Below, piece after piece: positions 18,394 through 26,400 of a stretch of DNA of 64,000 nt. Each line of letters begins with the position of its first letter. Positions within the stretch are counted from its first letter, which is position 1. The translations under genes and the position numbers were made by a program. This DNA comes from Nocardia alni (lineage in GTDB: Bacteria > Actinomycetota > Actinomycetes > Mycobacteriales > Mycobacteriaceae), in contig NZ_JAGPOX010000031.1 in NCBI RefSeq assembly GCF_019038435.1, forward strand, positions 1 through 64,000. Direction: 5' to 3'. The notes beneath the pieces were generated by a model, which made no database searches, had not been told where the DNA came from, and saw only the letters and a list, made by a program, of their open reading frames with translations.

Positions 18394-19350
18394 TCATCGG
18401 TGATAGTGGGTGCGCACGAATTCCGTGGCCGCGGGGTACTGTTCGAGCGCCTTGCGCGCGGCGTCGGCCTCGGACTGGTAGAGCCGGTCGAATGCCGAGG
18501 TGCTCGCGGCGCGGCTGCGCCCGGCGGCCAGGTGGATCGTCGTCATGGCCTCGATCGCGTCGCGGTGGTCGCCGAGCACGGACTGCAATTTCTTGGCGCG
18601 CTCGGCCAATTCGGTGGCCGGATCGCCCAGCACCTGCGCGGCCGCCTCGGCGCTGTAGCGCAACCGCTTGGCGTACTTGCGGATATCGTGCAGGTGCTCG
18701 ATCCGCTCGGATTCCCCGACGGCCGGATCCGCGCGCACCGCGGCCTCGTCCCGCACCAGGCGGCGCAGCCCGCCGAAGTCGTCCCGCAGTACCGTCGAGA
18801 ACACCCGGGTGGCCTCGGATCCGGCACGCCGCGAATGCAGCGGGGGATCGCGGCGCAGGTCGAGCAGGGCGGTTCGCAGGCGTGCGTAGCGGGGGCCGTC
18901 GAGTTCGGTCAGCAGCCGTTCGTGCGCGGAGACATACAGCGCGCGTTCGTGCTTCACCAGTCCGCGAATGGTGCGCAGCTGGGCCTTGCGATTGCCGTCC
19001 GGTGCGGACGGGGCTTCGGCGAGCGGTGTCGAGTGCTCGCTCCGATCGCCCGGCCGGGCCGATCGATACTCCTCCAGCAGCGCCGCGAACCGTTCTCCGC
19101 GCACCTCCGCATCGCGTGCCTCGCCGAGAAGTCCTGCCAGCCAGCGCAATTCTTCGCGGATCTCACCGGCGGCCGAGGCGCGCAACACCTTCCGATACGA
19201 ACGCAGCACGCTGCGCAGCCTCCGGGTGGCCACTCGCATCTGATGCACCGAGTCCGGAAGATCCTCGCGCACATCGGGTTCGGCCCGCAGCAGCCGGTCG
19301 ACATCGTCGTCGATCGCGGCGACGAGGGCGGGACCGGCCGTGGTGTTCAT
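18394..19350 (-). CDS. CHAD domain protein
   Basis: The 318-residue protein is almost wholly a CHAD domain, an alpha-helical fold with conserved histidines that binds polyphosphate. VHQMRVATRRLRSVLRSYR and IEHLHDIRKYAKRLRYSAE are the two signature helices. The mycobacterial counterpart near this locus (Rv2226) carries an N-terminal CYTH triphosphatase domain, which is absent here. It is the last gene of a three-gene operon; its ATG overlaps the stop of the aminopeptidase gene (TGATG). Confidence 0.9.
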   Translation of the reverse strand: MNTTAGPALVAAIDDDVDRLLRAEPDVREDLPDSVHQMRVATRRLRSVLRSYRKVLRASAAGEIREELRWLAGLLGEARDAEVRGERFAALLEEYRSARPGDRSEHSTPLAEAPSAPDGNRKAQLRTIRGLVKHERALYVSAHERLLTELDGPRYARLRTALLDLRRDPPLHSRRAGSEATRVFSTVLRDDFGGLRRLVRDEAAVRADPAVGESERIEHLHDIRKYAKRLRYSAEAAAQVLGDPATELAERAKKLQSVLGDHRDAIEAMTTIHLAAGRSRAASTSAFDRLYQSEADAARKALEQYPAATEFVRTHYHR

Positions 19351-20309
19351 CAGCTACCCCGGAACTTGTCGGTGGCCTCGATCAGCTGGTGCACGATGCC
19401 GGGTTCGGAGGCGGCGTGCCCGGCGTCGGGGACGATGTGCAGTTGCGAGCCAGGCCAGGCGCGGTGCAGATCCCACGCGCTCACCGCCGGGCAGACGACA
19501 TCGTGCCGGCCCTGCACGATGACGCCGGGAATGTCCCGGATGCGGTCGATGTCGCGCAGCAGCTGGCCCTCCTCGAGGAAGCCCTGGTTGACGAAGTAAT
19601 GGTTCTCGATGCGGGCGAAGGCCACTGCGAAGCGTTCCTCACCGGACTCCGTGACGCGGTCCGGATTCGGCAGCAGGGCGCTGGTGGCGCCCTCCCAGGT
19701 CGACCATGCGACGGCGGCGGCTGTCGCGACCCGCTGGTCGGGGGAGTGCAGCAGTGTGTGATAGACGGTCACGAGATCTCCTCGACGCGCGCCTTCCGGC
19801 ACCGGCGCCAGGAACTTTTCCCATTCGTCAGGGTACACATATCCTGCCGAACCGTTGTAGTACCAGTCGATCTCCTTGCGCCGCAACAGGAATACCCCGC
19901 GCAGCACGAGTTCGGTGACGCGCTCGGGATGCGTCTGGGCGTACGCCAGCGCGAGTGTGGAGCCCCAGGAACCGCCGAACACCTGCCAGCGGTCGACGTC
20001 CAGATGGGTGCGGAGCCGCTCGATGTCCGCGACCAGATGCCAGGTGGTGTTGGTCTCCAGGCCGGCGCCGTCGGCGATATGCGGGGTGGAGCGTCCGCAC
20101 CCCCGCTGATCGAACAGCACGATCCGGTACGCGCTCGGATCGAAGAACCGCCGATGCATCGGGGCGGTCGCGCCGCCGGGGCCGCCGTGCAGGAACACCA
20201 CGGGCTTGCCGTCCGGGTTGCCGCACTCCTCCCAGTAGAGCCGCTGGCCGTCACCGACATCGAGCAGGCCGTGCCGATTCGGTTCCAGGGGCGGGTACAG
20301 GGTGCGCAT
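19350..20309 (-). CDS. pip: Prolyl aminopeptidase (proline iminopeptidase)
   Basis: This is an S33 family alpha/beta hydrolase of 319 residues that releases N-terminal proline. Seen are FLHGGPGG, the family motif DQRGCGRSTPH, the nucleophile elbow FGGSWGSTLAL (Ser), VQGRHDVVCP with the acid and PDAGHAASE with the His. The product matches the usual length. ATG at 20309 overlaps the upstream lipoprotein stop by one base, and its own stop overlaps the CHAD start, so translation is coupled. Confidence 0.93.
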   Translation of the reverse strand: MRTLYPPLEPNRHGLLDVGDGQRLYWEECGNPDGKPVVFLHGGPGGATAPMHRRFFDPSAYRIVLFDQRGCGRSTPHIADGAGLETNTTWHLVADIERLRTHLDVDRWQVFGGSWGSTLALAYAQTHPERVTELVLRGVFLLRRKEIDWYYNGSAGYVYPDEWEKFLAPVPEGARRGDLVTVYHTLLHSPDQRVATAAAVAWSTWEGATSALLPNPDRVTESGEERFAVAFARIENHYFVNQGFLEEGQLLRDIDRIRDIPGVIVQGRHDVVCPAVSAWDLHRAWPGSQLHIVPDAGHAASEPGIVHQLIEATDKFRGS

Positions 20310-20761
20310 CAGCCCAGAATGCCCGACGCGAAACTCTGCAGGTTCAGCGCCTGCAACGCCCGGGTGCGGATGTCGGGACAGTTCTTGATAGTGATGCGGT
20401 CGATCATCCCCTTGTCGGCCAGCACCCGGGCGCTCATCGGCAGCCCACCGTTGCCCAGCGCCCACTGGTGCACAGTGATGTTCAGCGCGGCGCCGCCCAG
20501 CGTCGGACCCTGCACGTCCCAGTCCGACAACTGCGGCTTGATCTGATCGCACAGGCTCTGGCCCGCCGAGTCCGAGGGATCGGCCTGCGAGGCGCTGCTC
20601 GTCGAGGTCGGGGTGGTCGTGCCGGTGGCGGTGCTCGACCCCGGACCGCTGGATCCGGCGGGGGCGGGTGATCCGCTGGTCCCGCATCCGGCGACCGCCA
20701 TCACCGCGGCGAACCCCGCGATTCCCAACGCTCCGCGAGTCGTCCACTGGCCCTGAGACAT
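20309..20761 (-). CDS. Putative lipoprotein
   Basis: The 150-residue product has a lipoprotein signal peptide with lipobox VAGC near residue 26, then a Ser/Thr/Pro-rich linker of about 30 residues. A compact domain follows with two cysteines (SLCDQIKP and IKNCPDIR) that could form a disulphide. The family is not named with certainty. ATG at 20761 has AAAGGG five bases upstream; GTG at 20767 is less likely. It leads the aminopeptidase-CHAD operon. Confidence 0.8.
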   Translation of the reverse strand: MSQGQWTTRGALGIAGFAAVMAVAGCGTSGSPAPAGSSGPGSSTATGTTTPTSTSSASQADPSDSAGQSLCDQIKPQLSDWDVQGPTLGGAALNITVHQWALGNGGLPMSARVLADKGMIDRITIKNCPDIRTRALQALNLQSFASGILG

Positions 20762-20877
20762 CTGCACCCTTTGCCTACCCTTGTAGCGAATCCTTCACAT
20801 CGAGTCTGCCATTGGTTACGCGCACCGCACCACTTCACGGCGCCGCGAGCAGACCACGGCCCCGGCTCGCGCCCGGG

Positions 20878-21960
20878 TCAGACGGCGATGCCGGACCACT
20901 GCGTGGCGGTATAGGGCCGGTCGCCACGGGTGCCGTCCCACGCGCTGATGATCAGCGTCAGATTCGACGAATCGGTGCTGCCGGGGTGGATGTAGCCGCC
21001 GTACAGATTCCTCAGCACCGGCAGCCCGACGTGGCCCGGCATGGTGATGTCGCCGACCACCTGCGTCTTGGGGTCGGTCCAGATCCGGTCCGGCCGGGGT
21101 GCGGTGCGGGTGCGGATGCTGTAGTCGGTGCAGTCGAAATAGCTCATGACGTACTCGCCGCCGATCCGCTTCACCGAGAATTCGCCGATGTTGTTGCCGT
21201 TGTCGAACAGCTGCGACGCCGGGGCCTGCGCGGCGGGCACCCACTGCCAGCTGCCGTTCAACCACGCCCAGTTCTGGCGCGCGGAGAAGGTCCCGGCGAA
21301 GAAATCGGTCGGCAGATAGCGGAACAGCTGGATCCGTCCGGCGTCGCCGGTGTAGTTGTGGCTGCCGTTCCACGCCTTGCTGAAGATGTAGAGGTAGCCG
21401 TCAACGGGGTCGACACCGGCGAACGACCACATCAGTTCCAGGCTGCCGTTGCTGCCCTGGGCGGCGCCCGGCCAATGCGTGGGGAAGTCCAGCCAGGTGG
21501 CGCCGTTGTCGTCGGAGTACGCGACACCGCCCTGCAGCGAGCCGTCGTTGGCGCTGCCCGGCGCGACCCACTGATTCACCGAGGTGTACTGGATGAAGAT
21601 CCGGTTACTGCCGCCCACGTTCAGAGTGATTGCGTCATTGGGGATTCGGCTGACCTCCGAGCCGAATCCGTTGTCCGCGTTGTGCTGATAATTGAACAGC
21701 TGGGCACAGGTCGGATGCGGCTGTGACCAGGTGAAGGTGATCGGCGAGGCGCCCGTGGCGTCGAATGCGCTCTGGTACAGCATCACCGGGCTGCCGATAT
21801 ACGGATCGGTGGCCTCCTGACCGGTGAAACTGTCTCCGAACACGTAACCCCATGTGTTGTCGTACCGGAGGTAAGGGATACCGAGATCGGCAGAGCCGAG
21901 ACCGTATCCGGACGCCGAATCACCGGCGTTGTCGCACAGATATGTGCCCTCCTGGGACAT
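20878..21960 (-). CDS. DUF4185 (GH183-type) protein, possible endo-D-arabinanase
   Basis: The 360-residue protein is a single DUF4185 beta-propeller-like domain. Motifs are GLGSADLGIPYLR, GYVFGDSFTGQ, VAYSDDNGATW and the C-terminal YGGYIHPGS...LIISAWDG. DUF4185 has been assigned to glycoside hydrolase family GH183, whose studied members cut the D-arabinan of mycobacterial arabinogalactan and lipoarabinomannan. Nocardia makes such arabinans, so a cell-wall role is plausible. No signal peptide is visible at the ATG, which is odd for an enzyme with an extracellular substrate. It could instead use a non-Sec route or have a misplaced start. Confidence 0.8.
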   Translation of the reverse strand: MSQEGTYLCDNAGDSASGYGLGSADLGIPYLRYDNTWGYVFGDSFTGQEATDPYIGSPVMLYQSAFDATGASPITFTWSQPHPTCAQLFNYQHNADNGFGSEVSRIPNDAITLNVGGSNRIFIQYTSVNQWVAPGSANDGSLQGGVAYSDDNGATWLDFPTHWPGAAQGSNGSLELMWSFAGVDPVDGYLYIFSKAWNGSHNYTGDAGRIQLFRYLPTDFFAGTFSARQNWAWLNGSWQWVPAAQAPASQLFDNGNNIGEFSVKRIGGEYVMSYFDCTDYSIRTRTAPRPDRIWTDPKTQVVGDITMPGHVGLPVLRNLYGGYIHPGSTDSSNLTLIISAWDGTRGDRPYTATQWSGIAV

Positions 21961-22123
21961 GAATCATCCTTCCCTCATCAGGTAGTACCGGCCGGCAGCT
22001 CAACGGCATACGGCGCCAAGGTCACTCGGCTCGGCGGTCGCGAAGTGTACGCGTCACACGATGCCGCGCAACTGTTGTACGACACGATGCCCCCGGTCCC
22101 GGGCACACAGGCCGCATAACGCA

Positions 22124-22160
22124 AAGTATCCGGTGTGCCATGGTCGCACACCGGATACTT
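22124..22160 (-). terminator. Perfect 14-bp hairpin downstream of panB
   Basis: AAGTATCCGGTGTG and CACACCGGATACTT form a perfect stem with a 9-base loop, starting 23 bases after the panB stop. It lies between panB and the same-strand DUF4185 gene, separating the two transcripts. No T-tract. Confidence 0.7.
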
Positions 22161-22182
22161 CGCGATCGAGCTCGGTTTCGTC

Positions 22183-23031
22183 CTAGAAGCTGTGCTCCGG
22201 CCCCGGGTACACCCCGCGCCGCACCTCGTCGGCATAGGTCGCCGCCGCCTCGCGCAGCTGATCACCCAGGCGCGCGAAATGCTTGACGAACTTCGCGGTC
22301 TTCCCGCTGGTGTAGGCCGCCATGTCCTGCCAAACCAGAACCTGCGCGTCGCATTCGGCCCCGGCGCCGATGCCGACGGTAGGAATGGTCAGCTTGCGGG
22401 TGACCTGACCGGCCAGTTCGGCCGGGACCATCTCCAGCACCACCGCGAACGCGCCGGCCTCCTGCACCGCGATCGCGTCGTGGACCAGTTGCTCGGCCGC
22501 GTCACCGCGACCCTGCACCCGGAATCCACCGAGGGTGTTGACGCTCTGCGGGGTGAACCCGATATGCGCCATCACCGGGATCCCGGCGGCGGTCAGCGTG
22601 GCGATGGTGTCGGCCGCGCGCTCGCCGCCCTCGAGTTTCACCGCTTGCGCGCCGCCCTCCTTCATGAACCGCACCGCGCTGGCCAGGGCCTGTTGCGGTG
22701 AGCTCTCATAGGAGCCGAACGGCAGGTCGGCGACGACCAGGGCGTGCGGCGCGCCGCGTACCACGCCGCGTACCAGCGGGATCAGCTCGTCGACGGTGAT
22801 CGGCACGGTGGTGTCGTAGCCGTACACCACGTTGGCGGCCGAATCGCCGACCAGCAGGACCGGGATGCCGGCCTCTTCGAACAGCGTCGCTGTGGAGTAG
22901 TCGTAGGCGGTGAGCATCGCCCACTTCTCGCCGGCGGATTTGCGCTGCGCCAGGTGCTGCACGCGCGTCTTGCGCTTGGGCGTCTCCTTGGCGGCGCCGT
23001 AAGCAGGGGTTTCCGTTTCGGATGCGGACAT
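22183..23031 (-). CDS. panB: 3-methyl-2-oxobutanoate hydroxymethyltransferase
   Basis: PanB makes ketopantoate from 2-oxoisovalerate and methylene-tetrahydrofolate, the first step of pantothenate synthesis. The 282-residue TIM-barrel protein shows MLTAYDYSTATLFEEAGI, LLVGDSAANVVYGYD (metal Asp), VVADLPFGSYE, the MAHIGFTPQSV loop and TVGIGAGAECDAQVLVWQD. An N-terminal 25-residue tail with RKTRVQHL precedes the fold. Two adjacent ATGs exist (23034 and 23031); the second has the better spacing. It sits where mycobacterial panB does, beside the Hip1-like gene. Confidence 0.95.
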   Translation of the reverse strand: MSASETETPAYGAAKETPKRKTRVQHLAQRKSAGEKWAMLTAYDYSTATLFEEAGIPVLLVGDSAANVVYGYDTTVPITVDELIPLVRGVVRGAPHALVVADLPFGSYESSPQQALASAVRFMKEGGAQAVKLEGGERAADTIATLTAAGIPVMAHIGFTPQSVNTLGGFRVQGRGDAAEQLVHDAIAVQEAGAFAVVLEMVPAELAGQVTRKLTIPTVGIGAGAECDAQVLVWQDMAAYTSGKTAKFVKHFARLGDQLREAAATYADEVRRGVYPGPEHSF

Positions 23032-23219
23032 CATCGTCTCTTTCGTCGGTGCCTCGAGGCCCACTGGGTCCCCGGGTTGATGTGACGTCTTCAGGATGCC
23101 ACCGGGCCGGCACCCGGCGAAGGGGTAGCGACCATGGACTTCGTCACAGAACGACCGCCGACTTGCGCTGAAGCGACCATGGAGTTCACCACGGCCGACG
23201 AGATGCGAGGATCTTCGTC

Positions 23220-24749
23220 ATGCCGTTGTTGCGATCCGGTCGCGTCGCCGCCGTCGTGGCCCTCATGTGTGTGGCCGCCGCGTGCTCTACGTCGTCCAAG
23301 CAAGCCCAGCCCACGCCCAATACCGCCGCGCTACAGAAGTTCTATCAGCAGGTCCCGAAGTGGGGCAGCTGCGATGGATTCGGTGACGCGGACGACCGGA
23401 TGCCCAAGACCGCCGAGTGCACCCACATCAGCGTGCCGATCGACTACGACAACCCCACCGGCCCGACCGCGCAGATCGCGGTGTCCCGGATCAAGGCGAC
23501 CGGCCAGAAGATCGGCTCGCTGCTGTTCAACCCCGGCGGCCCCGGTGAGGCCGGTATCTGGATGGCCCAGCAGGGCCAGGACACCACGCTGGCGCAGCGT
23601 TTCGACCGGATCGGCTTCGACCCGCGCGGCACGGGCGACTCCTCGCCGCTGATCGAATGCCTGACCGCCAAGCAGTGGGACGCCGAGCGGGCCGAGCCGA
23701 ACAAGCTCAACAACCCCGCGGGCATCGCCGCGCAGGAGACCGAGGACAAGCAGTTCGCCGCGCATTGCAGCCAGCGCACCGGCAACGATTTCCTCGCGCA
23801 TGTCGGCACCCGTGAGGTCGTGCAGGACATGGACGTCATCCGGGGCGTGCTGGGCGACGCGAAGATGAACTACGTCGGCTACTCCTACGGCACCCGCCTG
23901 GGCTACACGTACGCGGAGAAGTTCCCGGACAAGGTCCGCGCGATGGTGCTGGACGGCGCGGTCGATCCGGACGAGGGCCCGGTACAGGACTCGGTCGATC
24001 AGGGCGCGGGCTTCCAGAAGGCGTTCGACATGTACGCCCAGGACTGCGCGAGCAAGCCAGACTGCCCGCTGGGCCAGGACCCCGCGCAGGCCAACGCCCA
24101 GTTCCACAAGCTGGTCGACCCGCTGTGGAACCACCCCGCGCCCACGCAGGACGGCCGCGGGCTGGTCTACAGCGACGCGATCACCGGCGTGCAGAACACG
24201 CTGTACGCCAGCGACAACTGGGATGTGCTGTCCAAGGGCCTGACCGAGCTGCGCGCCGGCGCCGGCGACATCCTGCTGAAACTGGCCGACCTGTACGACG
24301 GCCGCCGCAAGGACGGCACGTACGACAACTCCCAGGACGCGTTCCTGTCCATCCACTGCGTCGATGATCCGGCCATCAAGGACCGCGCGGTCGCGGCCAA
24401 GGAGGACGCCGAATACCGCAAGGTCGCCCCGTTCCTGGACGACGGCCACGGCACGAACATGTCCCCGCTGGACACCTGCGCGTTCTGGCCGGAGCCCAAC
24501 ACCGAAACCCCCCACAAACTCTCGATCCCGAGCCTGCCCAAGACGGTCGTCATCTCCACCACCAACGACCCGGCCACGCCGTATCAGTCGGGTGTCGACC
24601 TGGCCCAACAGCTGAACGCCTCGCTGATCACCAACCGCGGCACCCGGCACACGGTCTTCCTGTCCGGCGGCGTGCCCTGCGTGGACAACGCGGTCTTGGA
24701 CTACCTGATCGACCTGAAGCAACCGGCGCAGGGGTTGACCTGCGGGTAA
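23220..24749 (+). CDS. Exported alpha/beta hydrolase lipoprotein, Hip1/CaeA (Rv2224c)-like
   Basis: The 509-residue protein has a lipoprotein signal (lipobox VAAACS, Cys near residue 22). The TAP-like alpha/beta hydrolase fold follows: LLFNPGGPGEAG, FDPRGTGDSSPL, the nucleophile elbow YVGYSYGTRLG (Ser), the acid in TTNDPATPY and the His in NRGTRHTVFL. M. tuberculosis Hip1 (CaeA) is a cell-wall serine protease that processes GroEL2; this is its positional and sequence counterpart, though the Nocardia substrate is unknown. Eight or more cysteines suggest disulphides outside the cell. Confidence 0.92.
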   Translation: MPLLRSGRVAAVVALMCVAAACSTSSKQAQPTPNTAALQKFYQQVPKWGSCDGFGDADDRMPKTAECTHISVPIDYDNPTGPTAQIAVSRIKATGQKIGSLLFNPGGPGEAGIWMAQQGQDTTLAQRFDRIGFDPRGTGDSSPLIECLTAKQWDAERAEPNKLNNPAGIAAQETEDKQFAAHCSQRTGNDFLAHVGTREVVQDMDVIRGVLGDAKMNYVGYSYGTRLGYTYAEKFPDKVRAMVLDGAVDPDEGPVQDSVDQGAGFQKAFDMYAQDCASKPDCPLGQDPAQANAQFHKLVDPLWNHPAPTQDGRGLVYSDAITGVQNTLYASDNWDVLSKGLTELRAGAGDILLKLADLYDGRRKDGTYDNSQDAFLSIHCVDDPAIKDRAVAAKEDAEYRKVAPFLDDGHGTNMSPLDTCAFWPEPNTETPHKLSIPSLPKTVVISTTNDPATPYQSGVDLAQQLNASLITNRGTRHTVFLSGGVPCVDNAVLDYLIDLKQPAQGLTCG

Positions 24750-24910
24750 CGATGTCGTTTCGGCCAACCCCGCCAACGTGACCACCAACGCGCCCAGCGG
24801 CGAATCGTCTCTGTGCGCCGGAAATCTCAGGCGGAGGCTATAACAACCCGCCGGAGCGAAGCGGAGGCCAAAAACGCAGCTGATATCTATAGCGCGTCGA
24901 TGACCCTCAT

Positions 24911-24926
24911 GTAACACGGATTTAAC
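24911..24926 (+). promoter_or_regulatory. Weak GlnR-like half box upstream of glnA2
   Basis: GTAAC, six bases, then TTAAC lies 24 bases before the glnA2 start. It fits half of the actinobacterial GlnR box (GTNAC-N6-GAAAC) but diverges at the second element. Only suggestive. Confidence 0.25.
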
Positions 24927-24949
24927 TCGGCATGCTTACGCTCGCGCGT

Positions 24950-26287
24950 ATGGATCGCCAGAAAGAATTCGTGCTGCGCACGCTGGAGGAGCGGGACATT
25001 CGGTTCGTGCGACTCTGGTTCACCGATGTGCTGGGGTATCTGAAGTCGGTGGCGATCGCTCCCGCCGAACTCGAGGGCGCCTTCGAGGAGGGCATCGGGT
25101 TCGACGGGTCGGCCATCGAGGGCTTCGCCCGCGTCTCGGAGGCCGATATGGTCGCCAAGCCGGACCCGTCCACCTTCCAGGTGCTGCCCTGGTCGACCAG
25201 CCGGGGCAATCAGCACTCGGCGCGGATGTTCTGCGATATCGCGATGCCGGACGGCTCGCCGTCGTGGGCCGATCCGCGCCACGTGCTGCGTCGTCAGCTG
25301 AACAAGGCCGGGGATCTGGGCTTCAGCTGCTACGTGCATCCGGAGATCGAATTCTTCCTGCTGAAGGACCTGCCGGACGGTTCGGCGCCGGTCCCGGCCG
25401 ACACCGGCGGCTTCTTCGATCAGGCGGTGCACGATTCGGCGCCCAACTTCCGCCGGCACGCCATCGACGCGCTGGAGTCGATGAGCATCTCGGTGGAGTT
25501 CAGCCATCACGAGGGCGCGCCCGGCCAGCAGGAGATCGACCTGCGCTACGCCGACGCGCTGTCCATGGCGGACAACGTGATGACCTTCCGCTACCTGATC
25601 AAAGAGGTCGCGATCGACGAGGGCGTGCGCGCCACGTTCATGCCCAAGCCGTTCTCCGAATATCCGGGCTCGGCGATGCACACGCATATGAGCCTGTTCG
25701 AGGGCGAGGCCAACGCCTTCGCCGATCCGGACGATCCGAACAACCTGTCGGAGACCGCGCGGGCGTTCATCGCGGGCATTCTGGAGCACGCCCCGGAGAT
25801 CAGCGCGGTCACCAACCAGTGGGTGAACTCGTACAAGCGCCTGGTGCACGGCGGCGAGGCGCCGACCGCGGCGTCCTGGGGCCGGTCGAATCGCTCTGCG
25901 CTGGTTCGGGTTCCGATGTACACGCCGAACAAGTCCTCCTCGCGCCGGGTGGAGATCCGTACCCCCGACTCGGCCTGCAACCCATACCTGACCTTCGCGG
26001 TGCTGCTCGCGGCCGGTCTGCGCGGAATCGAGAAGGGCTACACGCTGCCGCCGGAGGCCGAGGACGACGTGTGGTCGCTGACCGCCGCCGAGCGCCGGGC
26101 CATGGGCTTCAAGGAACTGCCGGCCAGCCTGGACGACGCGCTCAAGGCGATGGAGCGTTCGGAGCTGGTCGCCGAGACCCTGGGCGAGCACGTGTTCGAC
26201 TTCTTCCTGCGCAACAAGCGACTGGAGTGGGCCGGCTACCGCGCGCAGGTCACGCCGTTCGAGCTCAAGGAGTACCTGGGCCTGTAG
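24950..26287 (+). CDS. glnA2: Type I glutamine synthetase GlnA2
   Basis: The 445-residue enzyme matches the mycobacterial GlnA2 group. The N-terminal MDRQKEFVLRTLEERDIRFV is nearly identical to that group and fixes the start. Active-site segments include FDGSAIEGFARVSEADM, YVHPEIEFFLL (metal Glu), EFSHHEGAPGQQEIDLRY, GSAMHTHMSLF and NRSALVRVPMY. No KDLY-type adenylylation segment is present. In mycobacteria GlnA2 is not essential; in some actinobacteria relatives act on polyamines or other amines, so the substrate is not certain. glnE follows after 113 bases on the same strand. Confidence 0.92.
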   Translation: MDRQKEFVLRTLEERDIRFVRLWFTDVLGYLKSVAIAPAELEGAFEEGIGFDGSAIEGFARVSEADMVAKPDPSTFQVLPWSTSRGNQHSARMFCDIAMPDGSPSWADPRHVLRRQLNKAGDLGFSCYVHPEIEFFLLKDLPDGSAPVPADTGGFFDQAVHDSAPNFRRHAIDALESMSISVEFSHHEGAPGQQEIDLRYADALSMADNVMTFRYLIKEVAIDEGVRATFMPKPFSEYPGSAMHTHMSLFEGEANAFADPDDPNNLSETARAFIAGILEHAPEISAVTNQWVNSYKRLVHGGEAPTAASWGRSNRSALVRVPMYTPNKSSSRRVEIRTPDSACNPYLTFAVLLAAGLRGIEKGYTLPPEAEDDVWSLTAAERRAMGFKELPASLDDALKAMERSELVAETLGEHVFDFFLRNKRLEWAGYRAQVTPFELKEYLGL

Positions 26288-26400
26288 ATCCCACGCCGGA
26301 GCGCCGGCGAAGCCCCGGACCGCCACGAGCCGGATACGATTTGTCCGGTTTCGTGGTATGCCATGCCGCGATGTGCGGGCCACCGTGTAATTTTGGCAGC

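Noticed and set aside
18027..20546. 839-codon plus-strand open frame
   Set aside because: It runs antisense to the CHAD, Pip and lipoprotein genes and starts inside the secreted-protein gene.
23331..24917. 528-codon minus-strand open frame opposite the Hip1-like gene
   Set aside because: High-GC mirror frame of a clearly recognised plus-strand gene; no motif of its own.
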